Source of the DNA: Neorhizobium alkalisoli
Lineage (GTDB): Bacteria; Pseudomonadota; Alphaproteobacteria; Rhizobiales; Rhizobiaceae
NCBI RefSeq assembly: GCF_002968635.1
Contig: NZ_PVBN01000012.1
Span: 62,001 to 126,000, forward strand
Direction of reading: 5' to 3'
DNA length: 64,000 bases
Shown here: piece after piece, positions 25,761 to 33,431 of the stretch
Position numbering within the stretch: the stretch's first letter is position 1
Layout of the letters: every line of letters begins with the position of its first letter
Program-made: the position numbers and the translations under genes
Notes under the pieces: generated by a model
Seen by the model: only the letters and a program-made list of their open reading frames with translations
Database searches by the model: none
What the model was told of the DNA's origin: nothing

Positions 25761-26390
25761 TTAGCAGAAACCCGCCTGCTTCAACAACTGATATGCTTGA
25801 ATAACGGCGCGAAAACGTTCCTCAGAACCGCGGTCTCCGCCGTTTGCATCCGGGTGGTGCTTCTTGACCAGTTCCTTGTAGCGGCTCTTGATCTCGCTGC
25901 CCGTGGCATTGGCGGCCAGGCCCATCGTATCGAAAGCCTTCGCCTCGAGAGTCTTGAGCTTGCGCCCCTGCGTCTGGAAGCGCGATCCACCCCCGGTGCG
26001 GGCCTGAGATACGAAGCCGAAGGGGTCCTTGAACCGCTGCTGCGCGCCCGGAGCCCCCGAGCGGGCCGTGGTATGCAGCGGCGCATCCTTGGCAGCCTTG
26101 TTGACGCCGACGGTCCAGGTGGGACGGTGGCCGGTGATCGCTTCTTTCTGGTAACGCGCGATCTCCGTGTCCGAGAGGCCGGAGAAATAATTGTAGCCTT
26201 TGTTGTATTCCTTGACATGCTCAAAGCAGAACAGGAAGAACTGGCCCTCGGCATTGCGGCCCACGGGTGCGCGATGGACGCCGGGCTTGTCGCAGCCGTC
26301 CCATTGACAGGTTGGAGCCTGGACAGGCGCTTCCTGCTCCCTGTTCCGGCGCGTCCGGATACGGTCAAAATATTTGGAGTCGAGTTTCAT
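25761..26390 (-). CDS. J-domain protein encoded next to cobS
   Basis: A 209-residue protein. The N-terminal part has a possible zinc-binding CQWDGCDKPGVHRAP and FCFEHV cluster and a YNYFSGLSDTEIARYQ segment. The C-terminal 55 residues form a DnaJ J domain with HPD at residues 179-181, which should stimulate a DnaK-type Hsp70. There is no G/F-rich region or DnaJ cysteine repeats, so it is a class C co-chaperone. The ATG at 26390 has GAGGG upstream. It lies 61 bp upstream of cobS on the same strand, so a chaperone role for cobaltochelatase assembly is conceivable but unproven. Confidence 0.82.
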   Translation of the reverse strand: MKLDSKYFDRIRTRRNREQEAPVQAPTCQWDGCDKPGVHRAPVGRNAEGQFFLFCFEHVKEYNKGYNYFSGLSDTEIARYQKEAITGHRPTWTVGVNKAAKDAPLHTTARSGAPGAQQRFKDPFGFVSQARTGGGSRFQTQGRKLKTLEAKAFDTMGLAANATGSEIKSRYKELVKKHHPDANGGDRGSEERFRAVIQAYQLLKQAGFC

Positions 26391-26493
26391 AAGGCCCTCA
26401 TTATGGGGTGGCGGACAGGGCGCGACAAGAATTGACAAAGCGCTTTCTTACTGGTTTGTGGGATGCCCCTCTTGCATTGCAACGGAGCCAGAT

Positions 26494-26775
26494 ATGTCCG
26501 CCCGAGACCGCATCGAAGCCACGCTTGCTGAACATCTCGAACCGGAACGGCTGTTCGTCATCGACGAAAGCCAGCAGCACGCCGGTCATCAGCCGAGTTT
26601 CACGGGAGCGGAGGGGACCCACATGCGTGTCCGCATCGTCTCGGGGAAATTTTCAGGAATGAGCCGGATCGACCGGCACCGGATGGTCAATGCGCTTCTG
26701 AAGCCGGAACTCGACGCTGGCCTGCACGCCCTCGCGGTAGAGACGGCGGCACCCGGCGAACCGACACGGTGGTGA
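26494..26775 (+). CDS. bolA: BolA family protein
   Basis: A 93-residue BolA/IbaG fold protein. The sequence has HAGHQPSF near residues 30-37 and the C-terminal RIDRHRMVNALLKPEL helix with the conserved HR(M)V-x-x-L signature and the terminal GLHALAVET strand. BolA proteins pair with monothiol glutaredoxins and handle Fe-S clusters. The ATG at 26494 has GGAG eight bases upstream; upstream extension is unlikely. Divergent from the J-domain gene over about 100 bp. Confidence 0.88.
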   Translation: MSARDRIEATLAEHLEPERLFVIDESQQHAGHQPSFTGAEGTHMRVRIVSGKFSGMSRIDRHRMVNALLKPELDAGLHALAVETAAPGEPTRW

Positions 26776-26834
26776 TGGGGCTTAGATAGGAGCGGACGCC
26801 CCCCGCGGGCAAGGGACGCCGAGCGGTGGGAAGT

Positions 26835-27722
26835 CTACTCCGCCGGCAGCGTCGCATCTTCCGCCGGACGGACGCGCAGCCGGGTGATCCGGTTCTTCTC
26901 CCGCTTCATGACGATGAACCGTTTGCCGTAGAAGGTGAACGCCTGCCGCTCTTCCGGAATAAGTTTCGATTCATGAATGACGAGGCCGGCGATCGTCGTC
27001 GCCTCGGTGTCGGGCAAGCTCCAGTCGAGCGCGCGATTCAAGTCGCGGATCGGCACCGAACCGTCGACCACGATGGAACCGTCCGCCTCCTGGCGCACGC
27101 CCTGGATCTCGATATCGTGCTCGTCGGCGATATCGCCGACGATCTCCTCGAGAATATCCTCCAGGGTAACGATGCCCTGCACCTCACCGTATTCGTCGAC
27201 GACGACAGCAAAATGCACCTTGCGGCGCAGGAAAGCGTTCAACTGATCCTTGAGGCTCGTGCTGTCCGGCACGAACCATGGCTTCTGGGCGATTTTGACT
27301 ATTTCAATGCTTTCCGGCTGCACGTTCTGGTCTGCAAGAGCGCGGAGCAGGTCCTTGGCATGGATGACGCCGATGATATTCTCGGTCGAATTCCGCCAGA
27401 CAGGCATGCGGGTATAGGGGCTTTCGAGCACCGTGCGCACCACGACTTCCGGCGGGTCGTCCGCATTGATCGCGCGCATCGCAGTACGGTGCTTCATGAC
27501 ATCCGAGACCTCGAGTTCTTCGAGTTCGAAGAGGCCGCTCAGACGGTCGCGGTCCTGCCGGTCGAAATTGCGGTCGCGATGCATCGCGTCGAGCGTCGCA
27601 TGAAGATCGTCATGGCTGGAGAGCGTAAGAGTTTCCTGCGAGAGAGAAACGCCGAACGAACGAAGAAGCCCGCGGATCACCGCGTTGACAGCGCGCGAAA
27701 GCAGGCTTCCCTTGGATGTCAT
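26835..27722 (-). CDS. CorC/HlyC-type CBS-domain protein lacking DUF21
   Basis: A 295-residue cytosolic protein with a short N-terminal amphipathic stretch, tandem CBS domains (about 70-200) and a C-terminal CorC_HlyC (transporter-associated) domain (about 210-290). Conserved landmarks are MKHRTAMRAINADDPPE, GVIHAKDLLRAL and VVDEYGEVQGIVTLEDILEEIVGDI. Rhizobial homologues downstream of aroB usually carry an additional N-terminal DUF21 membrane domain; here the protein begins just after where that would end. It may regulate divalent-cation transport (CorC). Its ATG overlaps the aroB stop as ATGA. Confidence 0.8.
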   Translation of the reverse strand: MTSKGSLLSRAVNAVIRGLLRSFGVSLSQETLTLSSHDDLHATLDAMHRDRNFDRQDRDRLSGLFELEELEVSDVMKHRTAMRAINADDPPEVVVRTVLESPYTRMPVWRNSTENIIGVIHAKDLLRALADQNVQPESIEIVKIAQKPWFVPDSTSLKDQLNAFLRRKVHFAVVVDEYGEVQGIVTLEDILEEIVGDIADEHDIEIQGVRQEADGSIVVDGSVPIRDLNRALDWSLPDTEATTIAGLVIHESKLIPEERQAFTFYGKRFIVMKREKNRITRLRVRPAEDATLPAE

Positions 27723-28861
27723 TTCGGCCGCTTTTCCTCCAGAAAACCGAGAACCTCGGAAGACGGCACGTCGTCAGCGACGAATGACTGGCCAATCCCG
27801 CGCGTCAGAATGAAGGTGAGCTTGCCGCTCTTGACCTTCTTGTCCTGCGTGATCGCCTCCAGAAGCCTCTCGGTCGGCGGCAATTCGCCGGGAATGTCAT
27901 TCATCGAAGTCGGCAATCCGACGGCCTTCAGGTGCGCTGCGACGCGCTGGGCATCGTCCGGGCTCGCGAGATTGAGCCGTGCGGAGAACTGGTGCGCCAG
28001 AACCATGCCGATCGCCACGCCCTCGCCATGCACGAGCCGGCTGCTGTCATAGTCGGTTGCCGCTTCCAATGCATGCCCGAAGGTGTGACCGAGATTGAGA
28101 AGGGCACGCCTGCCGTTCTCGCGCTCGTCTTCCACGACCACGTCGGCCTTTGCCTGGCAACTCACGGCAATCGCTTCGATCCGCTCCGCGCCGCCGTCGA
28201 AGACGTGCTTCCAGTTCTTCTCGAGCCAGACGAAGAAATCAGGCTTGTCGATCAGCCCGTATTTGGCGACTTCCGCATAACCAGCGCGGAATTCCCGCAC
28301 CGAAAGCGAATCGAGTGCGGCCGTATCGGCAAGGACGAGGTCGGGCTGGTGGAAAACGCCGAGCAGGTTCTTGCCGTGGCGGGTGTTGACGCCGGTCTTC
28401 CCCCCTACGGACGAATCGACCTGCGCCAGAAGCGTGGTCGGGATCTGCACGAAGCGCACGCCCCGCCGCACGATGCCCGCGGCGAAGCCGGCGAGATCGC
28501 CGATCACGCCGCCGCCGAGCGCAATCACCGCATCGTTTCGTTCGATCCGCGCCGAAAGCACCATGTCGGTAACTGTCGCAAGGTGCTCCAGGCTCTTGGT
28601 CTTTTCCCCCGCCGGCAATGTCAGCGATACCGCCTCGATGCCATCCGTCTGCAGGCTGTCCATCAGCGCTTCCAGATAAAGCGGCGCGACGTGTTCGTCG
28701 GTGATGATCGCAGCTTTCCGTCCCCTAAGCCGGGACGTGATCTCGCCGCCGGCGCGGCCAATCAGCCCGGGTCCGATCAGGATATCGTAGGCACGTTCGC
28801 CGAGCGGCACGTGCACAACGCGCTCCAGCGGGCGGTCTGGAGATCGGGACGACATATTCAT
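27719..28861 (-). CDS. aroB: 3-dehydroquinate synthase
   Basis: NAD- and metal-dependent shikimate-pathway enzyme converting DAHP to 3-dehydroquinate. The 380-residue protein has the NAD-binding ALGGGVIGDLAGF motif, the PTTLLAQVDSSVGGKTGVN segment and metal-binding residues in EVAKYGLI, LNLGHTFGHA and LVHGEGVAIG. Its start overlaps the aroK stop and its stop overlaps the next gene's start, both as ATGA, so aroK-aroB-corC form a translationally coupled unit. Confidence 0.97.
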   Translation of the reverse strand: MNMSSRSPDRPLERVVHVPLGERAYDILIGPGLIGRAGGEITSRLRGRKAAIITDEHVAPLYLEALMDSLQTDGIEAVSLTLPAGEKTKSLEHLATVTDMVLSARIERNDAVIALGGGVIGDLAGFAAGIVRRGVRFVQIPTTLLAQVDSSVGGKTGVNTRHGKNLLGVFHQPDLVLADTAALDSLSVREFRAGYAEVAKYGLIDKPDFFVWLEKNWKHVFDGGAERIEAIAVSCQAKADVVVEDERENGRRALLNLGHTFGHALEAATDYDSSRLVHGEGVAIGMVLAHQFSARLNLASPDDAQRVAAHLKAVGLPTSMNDIPGELPPTERLLEAITQDKKVKSGKLTFILTRGIGQSFVADDVPSSEVLGFLEEKRPK

Positions 28862-29460
28862 TGCAATTCACCTTCACTGGCACGATTGCCGATGGCAACG
28901 ATGGCGGCCAGCACCGCGTTGGCCATCACATCCTTGCGGACATTCTCCGACCGGACGGTCAGATCCGCCTCGGCATAGATCGGATATCGCTGGTTCATCA
29001 AATTCTCGAGCGTCTGCTTCGGGTTCTCGGTCTTGAGCAACGGTCGATGGTCGCGTTTGTTCACCCGTTCCCACAGGATATCGAGATCGGCTTCCAGCCA
29101 GACCGAGATACCGCCCGCCTTGATCTGTCGGCGGGTATTCTCATTGATGAAGGCGCCGCCGCCGGTGGAGACGACGCGTGGGCCATTCCTCAGGAGGCGC
29201 TCGATGACGCGCGTTTCCAATGCGCGGAACTCCACCTCCCCATAGGCCGCGAAGAGCTCGCTGATCGTCATGCGCGAAACCTTCTCGATCTCCGCATCGG
29301 TATCGATGAACGGGATCGACAGGCTCTGCGCCACCAGCCGGCCGATCACCGATTTTCCGGCGCCCATAAGGCCGACGAAAATCAGATTGCGCGAGCCGAG
29401 CACGGCGCGCGCCTGTTCGCTGAGTGTCGGGTCGGCGGAGGTAGCAACTTCAGTCATCAT
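28858..29460 (-). CDS. aroK: shikimate kinase
   Basis: Phosphorylates shikimate at the 3-hydroxyl. The 200-residue protein has Walker A GLMGAGKS at residues 30-37, the shikimate-binding FIDTDAEIE segment, the ELFAAYGEVEFRALE region, the VVSTGGGAF motif and the lid arginines in KRDHRPLL. The start is one of two tandem ATGs at 29460/29457; the longer frame is not supported. Overlaps aroB by four bases and is divergent from the small membrane protein upstream of xerD over 141 bp. Confidence 0.95.
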   Translation of the reverse strand: MMTEVATSADPTLSEQARAVLGSRNLIFVGLMGAGKSVIGRLVAQSLSIPFIDTDAEIEKVSRMTISELFAAYGEVEFRALETRVIERLLRNGPRVVSTGGGAFINENTRRQIKAGGISVWLEADLDILWERVNKRDHRPLLKTENPKQTLENLMNQRYPIYAEADLTVRSENVRKDVMANAVLAAIVAIGNRASEGELQ

Positions 29461-29601
29461 CGTAGTCCGTTTGAAAAACGGTATCGACAAATGCTTGGGC
29501 AGCGTCAAGTCATCGCCACCAAAGACGATGGAGGATTGTTTGTTCTTGCGGTTCCTTAAACCTTTATCGATATATTGCGTCGCAATGTCACGGAGTTCCC
29601 G

Positions 29602-29760
29602 ATGCCCACCCTTTTCCGCTTCCTGTTCGTGCTGGCCGTGATTGCGGGCATCGTCTATGGAAGCATGGTGGCCCTCGTGACATTGGTTGAACCGCGCGAA
29701 CGCGACGTCACGGTGCGCATCCCTTCGGAGCGGCTGAATCCGACCCCCGCGCAGAAGTAG
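29602..29760 (+). CDS. small single-pass membrane protein upstream of xerD
   Basis: A 52-residue protein made almost entirely of one transmembrane helix (residues 4-27) and a charged tail with EPRERDVTVRIPSERLNP. Such short ORFs sit between aroK and xerD in related rhizobia, which suggests a real conserved gene. GGAG is seven bases upstream of the ATG. It ends 12 bp before xerD and is probably cotranscribed. No function is known. Confidence 0.65.
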   Translation: MPTLFRFLFVLAVIAGIVYGSMVALVTLVEPRERDVTVRIPSERLNPTPAQK

Positions 29761-29772
29761 CGAAAGACAGCG

Positions 29773-30717
29773 ATGGCCGACCTTTCCCGCGCCCATATCG
29801 AAGCCTTTCTGGAAATGATGAGTGCCGAGAGGGGTGCGGCGGGCAATACGTTAGCGTCATACGAACGCGATCTCGAAGACCTCCATTCCTTCCTGGCTTC
29901 GATCGGGACTTCGCCGCTGGCCGCCGCCAGCAATAACCTTTCGGCCTATCTGACCCACCTCAGCAAACACGGTTTTGCCGCATCCTCCCAGGCAAGGCGG
30001 CTCTCCGCCATGCGGCAGTTCTACAAGTTCCTTTATGGGGAGGGACTGCGGGGCGATGATCCGACGGCAATCCTCGACGCGCCCAAGAAGGGCCGGACGC
30101 TGCCGAAGACTATGAGCGAGGACGAGGTAACGCGGCTGCTCGAGCTTGCGGCCAGGGAGGCCGGCGAACCCGAACCCGAACAGCTCGCACGCGTCAGAAT
30201 GCTGGCGCTGCTCGAACTTCTCTACGCCACCGGCATGCGCGTCAGCGAACTCGTATCGCTGCCGGTAAAGGTCCTCGATCAGGAAGGCAGGTTCTTGATC
30301 ATCAGGGGAAAAGGCAACAAGGAGCGTCTGGTCCCGCTCTCCCGCTCCGCCATCGCCGCCCTCAAGACCTATAGCGGCTTTCGACAGGCCGCGCTCGCCA
30401 AGACCGGCAACAGTCCCTGGCTTTTCCCTTCCGCAGGCAAGGAGGGCTATCTGCCGCGGCAAGTTTTCGCCCGCGATCTCAAGGCGCTTGCCGCGCGGGC
30501 GGGACTTAGAGCCGCCGCAATCTCTCCGCATGTGATGCGCCACGCCTTTGCCAGCCATCTTTTGCAGAACGGGGCGGACCTTCGCGTGGTACAGGAACTG
30601 CTTGGACATTCAGACATTTCCACCACGCAGATCTACACACATGTATTGGAAGAACGGCTGCGCGAACTGGTCGAAACGCATCACCCTCTTGCAAAACAGG
30701 CCAAAAACCGGGATTAG
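29773..30717 (+). CDS. xerD: site-specific tyrosine recombinase XerD
   Basis: Resolves chromosome dimers at dif together with XerC. The 314-residue protein has an N-terminal SAM-like core-binding domain (residues 5-90) and a catalytic domain with the full tyrosine-recombinase set: R156, K180, H253 and R256 in HVMRHAF, H279 and nucleophile Y288. It is the chromosomal housekeeping enzyme rather than a mobile-element integrase, because it sits in a conserved core block upstream of accA and no phage or ICE genes flank it. Confidence 0.93.
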   Translation: MADLSRAHIEAFLEMMSAERGAAGNTLASYERDLEDLHSFLASIGTSPLAAASNNLSAYLTHLSKHGFAASSQARRLSAMRQFYKFLYGEGLRGDDPTAILDAPKKGRTLPKTMSEDEVTRLLELAAREAGEPEPEQLARVRMLALLELLYATGMRVSELVSLPVKVLDQEGRFLIIRGKGNKERLVPLSRSAIAALKTYSGFRQAALAKTGNSPWLFPSAGKEGYLPRQVFARDLKALAARAGLRAAAISPHVMRHAFASHLLQNGADLRVVQELLGHSDISTTQIYTHVLEERLRELVETHHPLAKQAKNRD

Positions 30718-30779
30718 AGGCGCCAAACCGAAAGTGGGAACCCTCTTGTTCCCGAGATAACAACCGGAAACCGGATCTC

Positions 30780-31733
30780 ATGCAGACCTATCTCGATTTC
30801 GAAAAGCCAATCTCGGACCTCGAGGGCAAGATCCACGAGCTCAAAAAGCTTGCCTCGGAAGACGAGAGCATCGACACGTCCGAAGAGATCGGCAGGCTCG
30901 AAAGCCGGGTCCGGGAAGCGACCAGAGAAATCTACGCCAAGCTTGGCGCCTGGGAAAAAACACAGGTCGCGCGCCATCCGCAGCGTCCCCACTTCCTGGA
31001 CTACTCCACCAAGCTGTTTACGGACTTCACGCCGCTTGCTGGCGATCGCAATTTCGGCGAGGACGCCGCCATCCAATCCGGCCTTGCCCGCTTCAACGGC
31101 ATGCCGGTGGCCGTCATCGGCCAGGAAAAGGGCCACGATACCAAGACGCGCCTCAAGCACAATTTCGGCAGCCCCCGCCCGGAAGGTTATCGCAAGGCGA
31201 TCCGCGTCATGGAAATGGCCGACCGTTTCGGCCTGCCCGTGATCACGCTGGTGGATACCGCCGGTGCCTATCCGGGGGTCGGCGCAGAAGAACGTGGCCA
31301 GGCGGAAGCAATCGCCCGCTCGACGGAGATGTGCCTTGCCGTCAAGGTCCCCATGATTTCCATCGTCATCGGCGAGGGCGGCTCCGGCGGAGCGATCGCG
31401 ATCGCCACCGGCAACCGCGTCTACATGCTCGAGCATGCCATCTATTCGGTCATTTCCCCGGAAGGTGCTGCCTCCATTCTCTGGCGTGATTCGACCCGCG
31501 CCCGCGAGGCGGCGACGAACATGAAGATCACCGCCGAAGACCTGAAGGGACTGGGCATCATCGACGAGATCATCCCCGAACCTCTCGGCGGCGCCCATCG
31601 CGAGCCCGACACGGTGATCGCCGCGACCGGCAAGGTGATCGCTTCGGCGCTTCAGGACATGAGCAACCTTTCGGGCGAAGAATTGAGGGCCGCACGCCGG
31701 CAGAAATTCCTCGATATCGGCCGCAACCTCTGA
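30780..31733 (+). CDS. accA: acetyl-CoA carboxylase carboxyltransferase subunit alpha
   Basis: The 317-residue alpha subunit of the carboxyltransferase that, with AccD and AccBC, makes malonyl-CoA for fatty-acid synthesis. The N-terminus MQTYLDFEKPISDLEGKI with a coiled helix, the central VIGQEKGHDTK, and the crotonase-like glycine-rich IGEGGSGGAIAIATGN and YSVISPEGAASILWR are diagnostic. Follows xerD after 62 bp on the same strand. A hairpin downstream may end the message. Confidence 0.97.
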   Translation: MQTYLDFEKPISDLEGKIHELKKLASEDESIDTSEEIGRLESRVREATREIYAKLGAWEKTQVARHPQRPHFLDYSTKLFTDFTPLAGDRNFGEDAAIQSGLARFNGMPVAVIGQEKGHDTKTRLKHNFGSPRPEGYRKAIRVMEMADRFGLPVITLVDTAGAYPGVGAEERGQAEAIARSTEMCLAVKVPMISIVIGEGGSGGAIAIATGNRVYMLEHAIYSVISPEGAASILWRDSTRAREAATNMKITAEDLKGLGIIDEIIPEPLGGAHREPDTVIAATGKVIASALQDMSNLSGEELRAARRQKFLDIGRNL

Positions 31734-31822
31734 TCCGTCGACGTTTGTCGCCGACGCAGCCAAATTTAGCCATATTGCTGATAACAGTGAAACTGGGACG
31801 GTTTCTCTAGACAGGCGGATCG

Positions 31823-31854
31823 AAGCGGTTAAGAAGATGTAAAGCTTACCGCTT
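31823..31854 (+). terminator. weak terminator-like hairpin after accA
   Basis: AAGCGG (31823-31828) and TAAG (31830-31833) pair with CTTA (31845-31848) and CCGCTT (31849-31854), leaving one bulged T. Only TATTG follows, so the U-run is poor. It lies between accA and the transpeptidase lipoprotein gene. Confidence 0.35.
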
Positions 31855-31913
31855 TATTGATCATAGCCAGTACCGAACCCGGTCAACGTTCCAAGTTCAT
31901 GTGGTCCGTCTCG

Positions 31914-33197
31914 ATGCGCCTGAAACACATCGCTCTCGCCCTTCTCGTCGCGACTGCCCTTACGGGCTGCAATGATACTCTCGATTCCGCAAGTATTGAC
32001 CTCAAGAGCGTCAAGAACAAGGTCGAGCAGCCTCTGCCTTCCCGCATCGTTGCGGAAATGCAGAAGAAGAACATGCCGCGCACTTCGCCGATCATGATCC
32101 GCATCTTCAAGGAAGAAGGGGTGCTGGAGGTCTGGAAGGCGAAGGCCGACAATCGCTTCGACGTGATCGCCAGCTATCAGATCTGCGCCTGGTCCGGGAA
32201 GCTCGGTCCGAAAGTCAAGGAAGGCGATCGTCAGGCGCCCGAAGGTTTCTACAACCTGACGCCGGCGCACCTGAACCCGAACTCGAAATATTACCTCGCC
32301 ATCAACACCGGATTTCCGAACCGCTACGACCAGGCAAACGGTCGCAGTGGCTCGGACCTGATGATCCACGGCGCCTGTTCGTCGTCCGGCTGCTATTCCA
32401 TGACCGACGAGCAGGTTCTGGAAATCTACGCATTTGCCCGCGATGCGTTCAAGGGCGGCCAGACCTCGGTGCAGCTTCAGGCCTTCCCGTTCCGGATGAC
32501 GGCGGAGAACATGGTGCGTCACCGCGACAATCCGAATTACGATTTCTGGAAGATGGTGAAGGCAGGCTACGACAATTTCGAAGTCACCAAGCGCCCGCCG
32601 GACGTCGCCGTCTGCGAAAAGAAATATGTGTTCAACCAGCAGCTCGATGGTAGCGGCAAGTTCGGCCCGGCTACCGCGGCCTGCCCGCCGATGTCCACAC
32701 CGCCGGCACTTGCAAGCGCGTTGACATCCTACGGCAAGACCTACGAGGTAGCCTACCAGAAAGCCGTCGACAAATTCGAGGGCAAGGTCTGGTACGAACC
32801 GACCGAAGCCGAACGCAAGGCGGTGGTTGCCACCAAGCGCAAGGGCCGCGAACTGGCTTACGCGCCGACCGGCACCTCGCTCGAAGCCGGCAAGCTGATG
32901 AGCGAAGCAGAATTCAAGGAAATGATGGAAAAGAGGATGGCGGCGGCACAGCCGAAGCCTGCCAATACCGTGCTTGCTTCCGCCGCTCCTTCGCCGCGCG
33001 CTGCGACTGCTGCCGAACGCATGAAGCAGGATCGCCTGCCGGGCGACAATGCACCGGCCTCCACTGCGATCGTCGCTTCTGCTCAAGGCACGACGACCAC
33101 GGTTCCGATTCCCGCACAGAACCCGCTTGCCTATGCGGCTCCGCCGATCACCGAAGAGAAGAAGAAGCCGTTCTGGAAGTTCTGGAGCAAGGAGTGA
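31914..33197 (+). CDS. murein L,D-transpeptidase (YkuD family) lipoprotein
   Basis: A 427-residue envelope lipoprotein: signal peptide ending LTGC with the lipidated Cys at residue 19, then a YkuD L,D-transpeptidase domain. The active-site motif HGACSSSGCYSM is intact, with nucleophile C160. The sequence resembles the YafK/ErfK-type murein transpeptidases that form 3-3 crosslinks or detach proteins from peptidoglycan. The C-terminal ~150 residues are Ala/Pro/Lys-rich and probably disordered. The ATG at 31914 is chosen because it starts the signal peptide. Its stop sits next to the following TusA-like gene. Confidence 0.85.
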   Translation: MRLKHIALALLVATALTGCNDTLDSASIDLKSVKNKVEQPLPSRIVAEMQKKNMPRTSPIMIRIFKEEGVLEVWKAKADNRFDVIASYQICAWSGKLGPKVKEGDRQAPEGFYNLTPAHLNPNSKYYLAINTGFPNRYDQANGRSGSDLMIHGACSSSGCYSMTDEQVLEIYAFARDAFKGGQTSVQLQAFPFRMTAENMVRHRDNPNYDFWKMVKAGYDNFEVTKRPPDVAVCEKKYVFNQQLDGSGKFGPATAACPPMSTPPALASALTSYGKTYEVAYQKAVDKFEGKVWYEPTEAERKAVVATKRKGRELAYAPTGTSLEAGKLMSEAEFKEMMEKRMAAAQPKPANTVLASAAPSPRAATAAERMKQDRLPGDNAPASTAIVASAQGTTTTVPIPAQNPLAYAAPPITEEKKKPFWKFWSKE

Positions 33198-33199
33198 GT

Positions 33200-33427
33200 G
33201 TGGCGACCGAAGGCCTCTATGATTTGAGAGGCCTGAAGTGTCCCCTGCCCGTGCTGAAGACGCGGCGCCGGCTCAAGGGAATGCACAGCGGCGCCGAACT
33301 CATGATCGAGACCACGGACCCGCTGGCCGCGATCGACATCCCGCATTTCTGCAGCCAGGAAGGCCACCAGATCATCCTATCGGAAAAGACCGAAACCGGT
33401 CATCGCTTCCTGATCCGCAAGGGCTGA
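33200..33427 (+). CDS. TusA-like sulfurtransferase family protein
   Basis: A 75-residue SirA/TusA fold protein with the characteristic CPLPVLKTRRRL motif (active Cys near residue 13) and a C-terminal FLIRKG strand. TusA proteins relay persulfide sulfur for tRNA thiolation and molybdenum cofactor enzymes. This one is probably an accessory paralogue rather than TusA itself. It starts with GTG, with AGGAG five bases upstream that overlaps the end of the transpeptidase gene. Confidence 0.82.
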   Translation: MATEGLYDLRGLKCPLPVLKTRRRLKGMHSGAELMIETTDPLAAIDIPHFCSQEGHQIILSEKTETGHRFLIRKG

Positions 33428-33431
33428 CGCC

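Noticed and set aside
29773..30717. Tyrosine recombinase as a mobile-element integrase
   Set aside because: The sequence and core-gene neighbours fit chromosomal XerD.
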